Shown: positions 53,316 to 63,214 of the stretch, one piece after another
Numbering within the stretch: position 1 is the first letter of the stretch
Layout of the letters: every line of letters begins with the position of its first letter
Origin: QIAW01 sp035487295
Lineage (GTDB): Bacteria; Acidobacteriota; Terriglobia; Terriglobales; Acidobacteriaceae
Assembly (NCBI GenBank): GCA_035487295.1
Contig: DATHMH010000017.1
Location: 180,357 to 244,356 of the forward strand
Length of the DNA: 64,000 bases
Direction: 5' to 3'
The notes under the pieces: generated by a model
Told to the model about the DNA's origin: nothing
Seen by the model: the letters and a program-made list of their open reading frames with translations, nothing else
Databases searched by the model: none
Position numbers and translations under genes: made by a program

Positions 53316-54755
53316 ATGGAAAACATAGGAAAAGTCATACAGATCGCCGGCCCTGCCGTAGATGTGCAGTTTGCTGAGGGCCATCTTCCGCCTATCTACA
53401 CCGCTGTGCGGGTGACCAGCGACGGATTCAATGTCCCACAGCCTATCAACGTGATCCTCGAAGTGCAGCAGCACCTGGGCGAAGGGCGCGTGCGCGCCAT
53501 AGCCATGGAGGCCACCGAGGGCATGGTGCGTGGCATGAAGGCCATTGACCTGGGCGGGCCGATCACGGTGCCTGTGGGCCGCGAAACCCTGGGCCGCGTG
53601 ATGAACGTGATTGGCGAGCCGGTGGACCAGCTGGGTCCTATCAATGCGAAACAGCGGCTCCCTATCCATCGCCAGGCGCCTTCGTTTGAAGAGCAGGCCA
53701 CGACGGCAGAGATGTTCGAAACCGGGGTCAAAGTGATTGACCTGATCCAGCCATTCCTCAAGGGTGGCAAGATCGGTTTGTTTGGTGGCGCGGGCGTGGG
53801 CAAAACCGTTGTCATTATGGAGCTGATCAACAACGTCGCCAAACAGCACGGCGGATATTCCGTCTTCGCCGGCGTGGGCGAGCGTACGCGCGAAGGCAAC
53901 GATCTGTGGCTGGAGATGAGCGAGTCAGGCGTGATCAAGCCTGGCGATGCTTCCAAATCGAAGGCCGCGCTTGTCTACGGACAGATGACCGAACCTCCCG
54001 GCGCGCGTCTGCGCGTGGCCCTCACCGGGCTTACGGTTGCCGAATATTTTCGCGACGTCGAGGGCGCAGACACGCTGCTGTTTATTGACAACATCTTCCG
54101 CTTCACACAGGCCGGTTCTGAAGTTTCGGCGCTGCTGGGGCGCATGCCCAGCGCCGTGGGCTACCAGCCCAACCTGGCGACGGAGATGGGTGAGCTGCAG
54201 GAGCGCATCACATCCACCAAGAAGGGATCGGTGACCTCGGTGCAGGCGATTTATGTGCCTGCCGATGACTTGACCGATCCGGCGCCTGCAACTACATTCG
54301 CACATCTTGATGCGACCACGGTGCTTTCCAGACCGCTGACCGAAATTGGAATTTATCCGGCGGTGGACCCGCTGGCTTCTACCTCGCGCATTCTCGATCC
54401 GCGCATCGTGGGGAAAGAACACTACGACGTGGCGCAAGGCGTGAAGAAGTTGTTGCAGCGCTATAAAGACCTGCAGGACATCATTGCGATCCTTGGCCTC
54501 GATGAACTGAGCGAAGACGACAAAATCACCGTCGCCCGCGCCAGAAAAGTACAGAAATTCCTGTCACAGCCGTTCAATGTGGCGGCGCAATTCACCGGAC
54601 GCGAGGGCCGCTACGTAAAGATTGCAGATACGGTGCGCAGCTTCCGCGAGATCATCGAAGGCAAGCATGACGATATTCCCGAGCAGGCGTTTTACATGAA
54701 AGGTTCGATCGACGAAGTGCTCGAAGATGCGCAGAAGATGAAAGCAGCCGCTTAG
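53316..54755 (+). CDS. atpD: F0F1 ATP synthase subunit beta
   Basis: A 479-residue catalytic subunit. The P-loop is GGAGVGKTV, the catalytic glutamate lies in AGVGERTREGND, and LLFIDNIFRFTQAGSEVSALLGR contains Walker B. The DELSEED-type segment is DELSEDDK. All catalytic residues appear intact. The stop codon lies at the first base of the following array. Confidence 0.98.
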   Translation: MENIGKVIQIAGPAVDVQFAEGHLPPIYTAVRVTSDGFNVPQPINVILEVQQHLGEGRVRAIAMEATEGMVRGMKAIDLGGPITVPVGRETLGRVMNVIGEPVDQLGPINAKQRLPIHRQAPSFEEQATTAEMFETGVKVIDLIQPFLKGGKIGLFGGAGVGKTVVIMELINNVAKQHGGYSVFAGVGERTREGNDLWLEMSESGVIKPGDASKSKAALVYGQMTEPPGARLRVALTGLTVAEYFRDVEGADTLLFIDNIFRFTQAGSEVSALLGRMPSAVGYQPNLATEMGELQERITSTKKGSVTSVQAIYVPADDLTDPAPATTFAHLDATTVLSRPLTEIGIYPAVDPLASTSRILDPRIVGKEHYDVAQGVKKLLQRYKDLQDIIAILGLDELSEDDKITVARARKVQKFLSQPFNVAAQFTGREGRYVKIADTVRSFREIIEGKHDDIPEQAFYMKGSIDEVLEDAQKMKAAA

Positions 54756-54845
54756 TTTCAAGTTGTTAGTTTCAAATTTCGAGTTTCCCAACTCGAAACT
54801 CGAAACCTGAAACTCGAAACTACTGGGAACTGGCGACTGGCAACT
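54755..54845. repeat. Facing 7-base-period arrays between atpD and atpC
   Basis: Left arm from 54755: GTTTCAA, GTTGTTA, GTTTCAA, ATTTCGA, GTTTCCC. Right arm from 54795: GAAACTC, GAAACCT, GAAACTC, GAAACTA, then GGGAACT, GGCGACT, GGCAACT. The array occupies the whole spacer to just before the atpC start at 54851, and the first base is shared with the atpD stop codon. Confidence 0.92.
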
Positions 54846-54850
54846 AGATC

Positions 54851-55255
54851 ATGGCAGACACAATCAAACTCGAAATCGTTACTCCTGACCGCATGATTGT
54901 GAGCGACAGGGCAGAAGAGGTCCAGATTCCGGGCAGGAGCGGATACTTGGGAATCCTGCCGGGGCACGCTCCCCTGATCACCGAGATTGCGGTCGGTGAA
55001 ATCACTTACCGCAAGGGAAGTGAAACGAAACATGTCGCCGTGGCCTGGGGCTTTGCCGAGGTGCTGCCCGAAAAGGTCACGATTCTCGCGGAAACCGCCG
55101 AGCGCGCCGCCGAAATTGACGTTGCCCGCGCGCAAGAAGCCAGACAGCGCGCCGAGTCGCGGCTCAAACAGGGCGGAGCTGATTTGGATTATGCCCACGA
55201 AGAAGATGCCTTGAAGCGGGCGCAAACGCGGATCGATGTGGCCGCGAAGAAATAG
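54851..55255 (+). CDS. atpC: F0F1 ATP synthase subunit epsilon
   Basis: A 134-residue central-stalk subunit. The N-terminal beta-sandwich (IKLEIVTPDRMIVSDRAEEVQIPGRSGYLGILPGHAPLI, given here only by its ends) is followed by the C-terminal two-helix domain (EEDALKRAQTRIDVA). It couples rotation and can inhibit ATP hydrolysis. It is the last gene of the atp operon, ending in a heptamer array and a terminator. Confidence 0.96.
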   Translation: MADTIKLEIVTPDRMIVSDRAEEVQIPGRSGYLGILPGHAPLITEIAVGEITYRKGSETKHVAVAWGFAEVLPEKVTILAETAERAAEIDVARAQEARQRAESRLKQGGADLDYAHEEDALKRAQTRIDVAAKK

Positions 55256-55288
55256 CCGTTAGCCATTAGCTCTTGGCCTTTAGTTAAA
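55254..55288. repeat. 7-base-period array, unit AGCCNTT (5 units)
   Basis: AGCCGTT, AGCCATT, AGCTCTT, GGCCTTT, AGTTAAA directly follow the atpC stop codon, whose last bases belong to the first unit. Confidence 0.85.
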
Positions 55289-55289
55289 A

Positions 55290-55315
55290 CTGCCTAAACC
55301 CAGGCGGCTTTTTTG
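55290..55315 (+). terminator. Rho-independent terminator of the atp operon
   Basis: CTGCCT and AGGCGG pair (one G-T pair) around AAACCC, followed by CTTTTTTG. Confidence 0.7.
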
Positions 55316-55342
55316 CTTTAATCGTGCGCTCTTAGCAAGAAC

Positions 55343-56265
55343 TCAATGACTGTCGGCAGGCACTCGCGGTCGGTTTAATAGCACCTTCACCTCTTTTGGG
55401 GGATTGAGTAGGGTAAGCTTTACATTCACCAGCTTAGATCTACAATCCATTGAAGTTTCAAAGATTTCCTCCGGTTTCACATTGGGGCGGGCGTGGATGT
55501 CGCGCAGGAATTCTTCGAGAGCCTCGCCATTGTAGGCGTTCCCTGATAAGCCTGCCATGCTTTCAACAATTTCTCCCGGGCACCCGGTTGTGATTCCACG
55601 CCATTTACGATCAGCTTGCCGTAATGAAATAGTCCACCTTCATCTACAGCGATTACCAATGAGATCAGACCGGTGGCTTCGTCAATCTTTGTGTCTGGCA
55701 CTGGAATAGAGTTGATAAATCCGCTGGCGCCATAGACCCTGCGTAGGTTCTCAAGGCCCATGCGGACTTTATCGGTATTGAAGATGTCACCAGCGTCGAT
55801 GGGGAACTGGGTCCGCAAGTCAGCAACAGGAAAGGCGGTCACGCCGGTGAACGATATATCTTGTAACCGATACTGCCGGCCTTCTTCAACCGAAATGATA
55901 ACGTTGATCAGACTCTGTTTTGTATTTTGCCCCAGGACCGTGATCTCCGGATCGCTAACCAGTGCCTTGAAATACCCGCGCTCCATATAGGTCTGGCGCA
56001 CGCGCTCGGCAATCTCGTCCACATCCTCCTTCAAGTTTCCGCAAGGATCTTTGTTCCTTTTGATCTCTTGAGTGATCTTCTTCTTATCGCCTAGCGAGAG
56101 CTTTGTAGCGTGGCGAAAGGTAAAGTTGACCACGGTTACATCATTTGTCGAATCAGGCAGCCACTTGTCGCAAGCCTGCACCTTGAGTGCGGCTTGACGT
56201 CCGGCTTGCGCCAGGGATGAGGCGCAGAGAAGCAGCATGCAGATTGGGAGAGCGATCTTCTGCAT
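55343..56265 (-). pseudogene. Frameshifted secreted POTRA-domain protein
   Basis: Two overlapping minus-strand frames make up one protein. The first, 262 residues from 56265, has a signal peptide and two POTRA-like domains (TVVNFTFRHATKLSLGDKK and YRLQDISFTGVTAFPVADL, with VRMGLENLRRVYGASGFI). It loses sense after KAWQAYQG. The second frame then continues as NAYNGEALEEFLRDIHARP to a natural end at 55343. One missing base near 55540 joins them into about 307 residues. POTRA domains normally precede a BamA-type barrel, which is absent. It is either a recent pseudogene or a sequencing/assembly error in a G/A run. Confidence 0.75.
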
Positions 56266-56379
56266 ATGCGAGAAATTATAGTCTCAATTGTCCAAAGCCG
56301 TCAGCACTCAGCCAAGAGGGAATAGCAATGGGAACTTAGATTGCCAAACAAAGAGCCTTTCGCCTGTTTGGAGATAAAA

Positions 56380-56416
56380 GCTAAAAGCCAACAGCTAAAA
56401 GCTTAAGAGCTGTTAG
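56380..56416. repeat. 7-base-period array, unit GCTAAAA
   Basis: GCTAAAA, GCCAACA, GCTAAAA, GCTTAAG, then AGCTGTTAG. It covers the stop codon (56413-56415) of the minus-strand beta-propeller gene. Confidence 0.85.
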
Positions 56417-58542
56417 TGCGGTCTGACCGCGACCAGATCGGGAACGAAGCTCAGCGGAATCTGGGCTGTGTCTGTGCCGGCGCTTACATTAATCTGGTGC
56501 ACACTGCCGGAGCCGCCGTCATTGACTCCAACATAAACCGATGCGCTGTCGAGCGTGGCGCCGCCGCTGGTGGTGAAAGGTGCAGTACCGGCGAGAGTGA
56601 CCGCGCCGGTGGCAGTGCCGTCATAGCTGAGCAGTTTTCCGGCTACATTTCCGGCTACGTTGTTAGTAGTGATGTAGGCATGGCTGCCATCAGGGGTAAC
56701 AATGATTTGTTGTGGGGTAGCATCAATGGTGGCAAAAGCAAGTGTATTCAAAGTTTCGGTTACGGTCGGGGCCGTTGTTGGACAAGCAGTCGCGTTTACC
56801 GTTGGCTGAATAACTGCGAGGTTCGGCAGTTCGGCTCCGAGCATCTTGCTCCCATCGGGAAGAGTTTTCACCAACTGAGTAGCGACTGCTCCGGTTGACC
56901 CTGGGGTATGAAGGGTGCTGTTGCAGATGACGACGGAAGGCGTACTGGAAGCCGCAAGATACGCCAGGGCCCCAGTGGCCAGGAAGCTGACGCTGTTTGC
57001 CGTCACTGTATTAGAAACCGTTCTGACTGTAGTGCCTTGCACCACGCGCACTCCTGTGGCGTCAGCTACCACGACTTCTGAGCTGTCGGGAGAGAAGTCG
57101 GCAGCCACCGCATTGCTGATGTTCAAGGGGGTCACCGTGCTCGCGGTGGTATTGAACAGCACGGTAGGATTGCCCGAACCGCCGACCAGAACGAATGTTC
57201 CATTAGGCGAAACCGCCAGCACAGTTCCGGGAGCGCTTGAGACCGTTTTGGTGAAGGAGTTGTTGGTGGCGTTGATGACCATGAGTCCGCCGCTCGATCC
57301 CAGGTAGGCGTTGGCTCCCTGGGCATCGAAGACCAGGGAATTCGGGGTGAATGAGAGGCTGATTGCGGTCCCTGGAGTGTTCGTACTATCAATGGGCACC
57401 AGAGAAGTGTTCCCATTTTGGGAACTGGTGGCGTAAACAGTTGGTGACGAAGACCCGGCAACGCTGGCAATGACGGGATTGCTGGTCACTAAAGCATTCT
57501 GGTTTTTGTTGCAGGTAGTATTCAATGCGCACGAGGCCGTAATCGTAGAGGTCCCGGGCGCGACCGCAGTCACCAGGCCCGAGCTGACGGTTGCCACGAC
57601 GGGCTGGGTGGTGTTCCAAGTGAGAGTTGGAACCGGGTTGTTGACTTGATTGCCGCTGCTGTCAACAACCGTGAACGACAGCTGTTGGGTCATGCTTACT
57701 GCCGCCGGTGACGGACTAAAGACCGGATTGGGCGATATAGCGATGCTTGTGACCGGACATTCCTGGAAAGGCATGGCCACGCTGTTCACCGGATTGGTGC
57801 TGTTTGCCGTGACGGTAATCGTGGTCAGTCCGGGCATAAGGGCAAAGGCGCTGTTCGTTGAGGTTGCCCCCGAGCTATCGGGCGGCGTGCTGGTAACCGG
57901 CATGTTGCCAATGGTGCTGTCAGCAACGCTCCAGGTGAAACTCCCGACTTGGGAAGTTATGTTTGTGCCCGCCGAATCAAAAGCCGATGCCGAATAAGTG
58001 ATGCCCTGGCCTTGCGGAACGCAATCTGTAAGCGGGGGCGGCAGAGGCGCCTGCGTAACCACTACTCTGGCCACGTTGGGATGCACTGAAACTGCAACGC
58101 TGTTACTGGTAGCGCCCTGGGCTGTGACCGTGATATTCGCCTGACCGAAATTAAATGCAGGCTGTGCCGGTGGTGTTGCCGGGTGAGGAGCACAAATGAT
58201 CGGGTTGGTTAGCGACGCATTGTGTTGATTATCCTCCCATTCTCCACCAGCGCAGAGCAAAGCAATATTCGTACTGGTGCTTGACATCTGGACAATCGAG
58301 GAGTTGTTAGAGTTAAACGTAAACGTCTGATTCGTGACAGCATTGCCCTTGGCGTCGGTGGCACTAGCTGTCATCTGGATAACGTCGCCTGCGTTGAGCG
58401 AAACGGTGGGGTTGGGGGTCAAAGTAATAGTCGTAATAGGACCGATCGTGTTGGAGTGGCCGCCACCACAGCCAGCCAGGAAGATAATCATTGTAAGAAT
58501 AATAAGGATGAAGCCCACAACCGCTGACCGCAAATATTGCAT
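56413..58542 (-). CDS. Lipoprotein with Ig-like domains and beta-propeller
   Basis: A 709-residue lipoprotein with lipobox FLAGCGGG. The first half holds Ig-like (BIg2-type) domains: ITLTPNPTVSLNAGDVIQMTASATDAKGNAV-like starts near residues 38 and 265, and VATVSSGLVTAVAPGTSTIT, a BIg2 signature. The second half (about residues 350-709) is a seven-bladed YVTN/NHL-like propeller with blades such as VLAVSPNGTFVLVGG and IIVTPDGSHAYITT. It is likely anchored to the outer membrane facing outward. Ligand unknown. The stop codon lies in a heptamer array. Confidence 0.85.
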   Translation of the reverse strand: MQYLRSAVVGFILIILTMIIFLAGCGGGHSNTIGPITTITLTPNPTVSLNAGDVIQMTASATDAKGNAVTNQTFTFNSNNSSIVQMSSTSTNIALLCAGGEWEDNQHNASLTNPIICAPHPATPPAQPAFNFGQANITVTAQGATSNSVAVSVHPNVARVVVTQAPLPPPLTDCVPQGQGITYSASAFDSAGTNITSQVGSFTWSVADSTIGNMPVTSTPPDSSGATSTNSAFALMPGLTTITVTANSTNPVNSVAMPFQECPVTSIAISPNPVFSPSPAAVSMTQQLSFTVVDSSGNQVNNPVPTLTWNTTQPVVATVSSGLVTAVAPGTSTITASCALNTTCNKNQNALVTSNPVIASVAGSSSPTVYATSSQNGNTSLVPIDSTNTPGTAISLSFTPNSLVFDAQGANAYLGSSGGLMVINATNNSFTKTVSSAPGTVLAVSPNGTFVLVGGSGNPTVLFNTTASTVTPLNISNAVAADFSPDSSEVVVADATGVRVVQGTTVRTVSNTVTANSVSFLATGALAYLAASSTPSVVICNSTLHTPGSTGAVATQLVKTLPDGSKMLGAELPNLAVIQPTVNATACPTTAPTVTETLNTLAFATIDATPQQIIVTPDGSHAYITTNNVAGNVAGKLLSYDGTATGAVTLAGTAPFTTSGGATLDSASVYVGVNDGGSGSVHQINVSAGTDTAQIPLSFVPDLVAVRPH

Positions 58543-58816
58543 TGATCCTCCCCACCCCGGAACCGCAGGTGGTCATGAAATTACGCCTGAATGGCTGAAA
58601 ACAAACAGTGTAGCAGCTTTTGGGGAGAGCTTCCTAGGGCCAGTAAATGACGGGGAACGCCCAACCTCGAACTTCGGCGCGAGTAGAGCTTTATTTCAAT
58701 GGCCGAACTCGGGCGCTCACGAAAATTTAGGCCAGGCGGACGTCCCATTCCAGGTTAGGTGCGGATGGTACTTCAGTAATCTACCTTAGCGAGGGCAGAG
58801 GTGGCATGCTCTCATC

Positions 58817-59176
58817 ATGGCGTACTTTCCTCAGACGGACCGAAGAGTGCGGTCCCCGCGGGTGCGGGTGCCACAGGGGCCGAAAGTTCTGTTTATGGTG
58901 GATAACCAGCCGGTTGAGGGCGTGCTGCACAAGCTTTCGCTGACCGGCGGAGCAGTCCAGATGGCGCAGGTGTGTGCCCCAGGCGCGATTGCCGAGATCA
59001 GGTTGCACACCAACTCCGGAACCGTGCAGGCGGTGGTGGAGATGCTGGCCAAGAACGATGCCAGCGCCCTTGAACAACCTTTCCGCTTTGTGGCCTTAGG
59101 CGATGACGATCAGAAGCTGCTGGTCTCCGCCATCAAAAACTTGCGCAAGCAAGGCTTCGGCGAAGCGGCAGAGTGA
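58817..59176 (+). CDS. PilZ-like domain protein
   Basis: A 119-residue cytoplasmic protein with a PilZ-like beta-barrel. Arg-rich RRVRSPRVRV near residue 9 fits the RxxxR part of the c-di-GMP motif, and HKLSLTGGAV near residue 38 fits the (D/N)xSxxG part except that the first residue is Lys, so c-di-GMP binding may be weakened. It converges with the next gene with only five bases between them. Confidence 0.7.
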   Translation: MAYFPQTDRRVRSPRVRVPQGPKVLFMVDNQPVEGVLHKLSLTGGAVQMAQVCAPGAIAEIRLHTNSGTVQAVVEMLAKNDASALEQPFRFVALGDDDQKLLVSAIKNLRKQGFGEAAE

Positions 59177-59181
59177 TTCCA

Positions 59182-59466
59182 TCAAGGATGCTGTCGCTTA
59201 AGATGTAAATCGGACGCAGCGTGCCTGTTATTCTTAATACATAACAAACGATCAGGGGCTTTTATCATGGGATTGGAAGGGCCAACGACCTCTTTGTGAT
59301 ATCCAGCAGGGCATCTGTCGATGGGTAGCAACTCGCACCCGCTGACCCCAAAGTATGTGACGGGTTTACAGGCTGGCGGAGCAGTTACGCGAGAGTTTGT
59401 TTTTGAGCCGTTTTGGGTGAAGGCAAACGCCGGAACTAACAGGAAAACTAAAAGAAATTTTTGCAT
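59182..59466 (-). CDS. Small secreted cysteine-containing protein
   Basis: A 94-residue exported protein: signal peptide FLLVFLLVPAFAF-TQ, then a compact domain with CKPVTYFGVSGCELLPIDRC and a fourth Cys at LLCIKNN, probably two disulfides. No family is recognised. The ATG at 59466 is chosen because it starts directly at the signal peptide after a G-rich ribosome binding site; a 30-residue longer form is not supported. Confidence 0.55.
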   Translation of the reverse strand: MQKFLLVFLLVPAFAFTQNGSKTNSRVTAPPACKPVTYFGVSGCELLPIDRCPAGYHKEVVGPSNPMIKAPDRLLCIKNNRHAASDLHLKRQHP

Positions 59467-60020
59467 GTGCCCCCCAATCTGTAACTGGAACGCAGGAAGG
59501 TATTTCTCTTGCAAATGCATGATTTGAAGCTTCCGACCGGGCGACGTTTGGTCCATCTTGCGGAGATTATTGACAGCAAAGGCACGTTTGCGGCCCCGGT
59601 TCTGCTCAATAGGGTTGACGAAGCCGGAACAAGGTTGTTATATTTAATAGGTTCTGCGAGCAAGGCTGTAACGGCTGTGTGGGGGTGAACCCCAGAACGG
59701 TCTGGTTAGTTTCCATGTAGTAGTTGAGCGGCGGTTGGCGCGCTGCAAACACCACATATATCTCGCTGAAACATGACCTGCGCTTCCTTCCCACCCGTGG
59801 TAAGGGTATGCAGGTCGAAGCTGACGAAACGGAGCATCTCCTGGGCAACCTGGCTCGATGCCACCGTCGGAAGCTAAATCAAAATTCTGGAAACCAGTAA
59901 GCATTCCCGCGCTGATGAGGAAGAGCGTGTGCGGGAAAGTATGGTTTGGCATGCGTGCGGCAACATACGCCACGCGGGGCCTGCCGCAAAATGCGGCGGA
60001 GCTTTAGGAGAAAAGAGACT
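59467..60020. other. Upstream region and leader of the str operon
   Basis: No gene is supported in these 554 bases. It contains the promoter listed separately and, just before rpsL, a perfect GCCGCA-AAA-TGCGGC hairpin (59983-59997) that ends nine bases before the ribosome binding site. The distance between promoter and rpsL implies a leader of about 370 bases, which may carry regulatory structure. Confidence 0.45.
59615..59644 (+). promoter_or_regulatory. Candidate sigma-70 promoter of the str operon
   Basis: TTGACG and TATATT, each five of six matches to consensus, are separated by 18 bases. It is the best such pair in the upstream region and points toward rpsL. Confidence 0.5.
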
Positions 60021-60395
<375 letters not shown>

Positions 60396-60398
60396 AAA

Positions 60399-60419
60399 GT
60401 TTCGAGTTTCAGGTTTTGA
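60399..60419. repeat. 7-base-period array after rpsL (3 units)
   Basis: GTTTCGA, GTTTCAG, GTTTTGA start one base after the rpsL stop. Same family as the left arms in the atp operon, but without a facing arm. Confidence 0.7.
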
Positions 60420-60470
60420 GATGAAATTTTGTGACCGCAAATCAGCGAGCGGTTTTTATAGAGAGTAACG

Positions 60471-60941
60471 ATGCCGAGAAAAGGACATATAGCGAAGCGC
60501 GAAGTTGAACCGGATGCGGTGTACAACTCCACGCTGGTCACCAAGTTCGTGAATTCGATGATGTGGGATGGCAAGAAGTCCACGTCGGAGTCGATTTTTT
60601 ACAACGCCATGAAGCAGCTCGAGAAAAAGGGCGGCGATGAGCCCCTGAAGCTGTTCAAAAAGGCGGTGGAAAACACCAAACCGCTGCTGGAAGTGAAGAC
60701 CCGCCGCGTGGGCGGAGCCAACTACCAGGTGCCGGTGGAGGTTGCCGCCGACCGGCGTACGTCGCTGGCCATCCGCTGGATCCTGGCCTATAGCCGCGAC
60801 AGGGGCGAAAAGGGCATGATCGACAAGCTGGCCAATGAGTTGCTCGATGCTTCCAACGGCAAAGGCGCCGCGATCAAGAAGAAAGAAGATGTCCATCGTA
60901 TGGCTGAAGCCAATAAGGCGTTCGCGCATTATCGGTGGTGA
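60471..60941 (+). CDS. rpsG: 30S ribosomal protein S7
   Basis: A 156-residue primary 16S rRNA binding protein that nucleates the small-subunit head. The N-terminus MPRKGHIAKREVEPDAVYNS, RRVGGANYQVPVEV and the C-terminal VHRMAEANKAFAHYRW are all canonical. It lies 75 bases after rpsL in the str operon. Confidence 0.98.
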   Translation: MPRKGHIAKREVEPDAVYNSTLVTKFVNSMMWDGKKSTSESIFYNAMKQLEKKGGDEPLKLFKKAVENTKPLLEVKTRRVGGANYQVPVEVAADRRTSLAIRWILAYSRDRGEKGMIDKLANELLDASNGKGAAIKKKEDVHRMAEANKAFAHYRW

Positions 60942-60945
60942 AAGA

Positions 60946-60979
60946 AGCCTTTAGCTGTTAGCTCTTAAGCTTTTAGCTA
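60946..60979. repeat. 7-base-period array, unit AGCYNTT after rpsG
   Basis: AGCCTTT, AGCTGTT, AGCTCTT, then AAGCTTTTAGCTA. Same unit family as the array after atpC (55254). Confidence 0.85.
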
Positions 60980-60993
60980 GGCAAGAATTAAGA

Positions 60994-61057
60994 GTAGAGA
61001 CGTAGCTTGCTACGTCTAAGCATGAGAGATCCGAGACGTAGCAAGCCACGTCTCTAC
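60994..61057. repeat. Paired AGACGTAGC palindromes between rpsG and fusA
   Basis: AGACGTAGCTTGCTACGTCT is a perfect palindrome (60998-61017), and AGACGTAGCAAGCCACGTCT (61035-61054) is an imperfect one. Including flanking GTAGAG and CTCTAC the two copies are inverted relative to each other, so either small hairpins or one large one can form just before fusA. Confidence 0.8.
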
Positions 61058-61081
61058 AAGAAAAGAAACAGAGAATAAAAA

Positions 61082-63178
61082 GTGCCTCGTACAGTTCCAT
61101 TAGAGCGTTGCAGAAACATCGGCATCATGGCCCACATCGATGCCGGCAAGACTACTACGACCGAGCGCATCCTTTTTTATACAGGGCGCCTGCATCGCCT
61201 CGGCGAAGTGCACGAGGGCACTGCGACCATGGATTGGATGGAACAGGAGCAGGAGCGCGGCATTACCATCACCAGCGCCGCCACCACATGCTCCTGGCGC
61301 GACGTCCGCATCAACATTATTGATACCCCCGGCCACGTGGATTTCACCGCCGAAGTCGAGCGCTCCCTGCGCGTGCTCGACGGCGCGGTCGCGCTGTTCG
61401 ACGCGGTGCATGGTGTGCAGCCGCAGTCGGAAAAAGTGTGGCGCCAGGCCGATAAGTACGGCGTCCCGCGCATTTGCTTTATCAACAAGATCGACAAGAT
61501 GGGCGCCGATTTTGAACATGCCGTCGATACCATCCGCAAGCGCCTCAATGCCAAGCCGGTCGCCATCCAGATTCCCATCGGGCAGGAAGATAAATTTAAA
61601 GGCGTTGTTGACCTGATTGAAATGCGCGCCATCATCTGGAAAGATGAGACTCTGGGCGCCGAGTACGTTATCGAAGAAATTCCCGCCGAGCTGAAGAAGA
61701 AAGCCGAAGCCTTCCACGCGCAATTGGTTGAAACCATCGCCGAAAACGACGACGAAATCCTGCATAAGTTCCTGGAAGGGGAGACCATCACCCCGGCGGA
61801 GCTGAAGAAATCTCTGCGCAAGAGCACGATTGAATTGAAAGTCTTCCCGGTGCTGGTGGGAACGTCGTTTAAAAATAAGGGTGTACAGCCGCTGTTGGAT
61901 GCGGTGGTGGATTATCTGCCCTCGCCGCTGGATATCCCGGTGATTACCGGCCTCAATCCGGACAACGGGGAAAAGATAACGCGCAAAGTGGATGACAAAG
62001 AGCCCTTCAGCGCGCTGGCATTCAAGATCATGGCTGACCCGTTCGTGGGGCAGCTTACGTTTATCCGGGTGTATTCTGGGCAGTTGCAGTCGGGGCAGAA
62101 CGTGCTGAGCTCCGGCAAAGGCAGGACCGAGCGCATTGGCCGCCTGCTTAAGATGCATGCCAACAAGCGCGAAGACATCACTGAAATCCTGGCGGGCGAT
62201 ATCTGCGCCGTGGTCGGACTGAAGAACGTCACCACTGGCGATACCATTAGCGACGAAAAACATCCCATCCTGCTGGAATCCATCACATTTGCCGTTCCCG
62301 TCATCTCCGTTGCCGTCGAACCCAAAACCAAAGCCGATCAGGAAAAAATGTCGCTGGCGCTGAGCAAGCTGTCGCAGGAAGACCCGACCTTTAAGGTCCA
62401 TACCGATCCCGACAGCGGACAGACCATCATCAGCGGCATGGGCGAGTTGCACCTGGAAATCATCGTCGACCGCATGATGCGCGAGTACAAGGTCGAGGCC
62501 AATGTGGGCAAGCCGCAGGTGGCGTATCGCGAGACCATCCGCAAGAAAGCGGAAGCCGAAGGCAAATACATTCGCCAGACCGGCGGCCGCGGGCAGTATG
62601 GTCACGCCAAGATCCGCATCGAGCCCAACGAGGCCGGCAAAGGCTACGAGTTCCTTAACGAAATTACCGGCGGCTCGGTGCCCAAGGAATATATCAAGCC
62701 CATCGACCAGGGAATTCAGGAGGCGCTCGAAGGCGGAGTGCTGGCCGGGTATCCTATGGTCGATATCAAGGTCGAGCTTTACGATGGCAGCTACCACGAA
62801 GTGGACTCTAACGAAATGGCCTTTAAGATCGCCGGTTCGATGGCGTTCAAAGAAGCTGCGCGCAGGGCTTCCCCGGTGCTGCTGGAGCCGGTAATGGCAG
62901 TGGAAGTGGTCACGCCGGAAGATTATGCCGGAACCATCATGGGTGACCTGAGCTCGCGCCGCGGCCGCATTGAAGGCATGGAGCACCGCGCCGGTTCGCA
63001 GGTGATCAAAGCCATCGTGCCGCTGGCCGAGATGTTCGGCTACGCCACGCACATGCGCTCGAGCACGCAGGGGCGCGCCGAATACTCGATGCACTTTGCG
63101 CGCTATGAAGAGGCTCCGCGCTCGGTGGCGGAAGAAATTATCGCCAAGGCGCAGGGCAAGAGCACGGCGAGTAAGTGA
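61082..63178 (+). CDS. fusA: Translation elongation factor G
   Basis: A 698-residue GTPase that drives ribosome translocation. G1 AHIDAGKTTT, G3 DTPGHVDF and G4 NKIDKMGAD are present, and domain IV begins near QTGGRGQYGHAKI. The start is a GTG giving MPRTVPLERCRNIGI. Length is standard. The stop is a TGA followed by CTAG, and the same frame stays open for a further 118 codons with protein-like content (see the next entry). Confidence 0.98.
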   Translation: MPRTVPLERCRNIGIMAHIDAGKTTTTERILFYTGRLHRLGEVHEGTATMDWMEQEQERGITITSAATTCSWRDVRINIIDTPGHVDFTAEVERSLRVLDGAVALFDAVHGVQPQSEKVWRQADKYGVPRICFINKIDKMGADFEHAVDTIRKRLNAKPVAIQIPIGQEDKFKGVVDLIEMRAIIWKDETLGAEYVIEEIPAELKKKAEAFHAQLVETIAENDDEILHKFLEGETITPAELKKSLRKSTIELKVFPVLVGTSFKNKGVQPLLDAVVDYLPSPLDIPVITGLNPDNGEKITRKVDDKEPFSALAFKIMADPFVGQLTFIRVYSGQLQSGQNVLSSGKGRTERIGRLLKMHANKREDITEILAGDICAVVGLKNVTTGDTISDEKHPILLESITFAVPVISVAVEPKTKADQEKMSLALSKLSQEDPTFKVHTDPDSGQTIISGMGELHLEIIVDRMMREYKVEANVGKPQVAYRETIRKKAEAEGKYIRQTGGRGQYGHAKIRIEPNEAGKGYEFLNEITGGSVPKEYIKPIDQGIQEALEGGVLAGYPMVDIKVELYDGSYHEVDSNEMAFKIAGSMAFKEAARRASPVLLEPVMAVEVVTPEDYAGTIMGDLSSRRGRIEGMEHRAGSQVIKAIVPLAEMFGYATHMRSSTQGRAEYSMHFARYEEAPRSVAEEIIAKAQGKSTASK

Positions 63179-63214
63179 CTAGGACGAAGCTCCCGGTTCC
63201 TGGTCATCCGTGAA

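Noticed and set aside
61100..63094. 664-codon open frame on the minus strand opposite fusA
   Set aside because: It mirrors the codon bias of a certain highly conserved gene, has no family-like motifs and no ribosome binding site.
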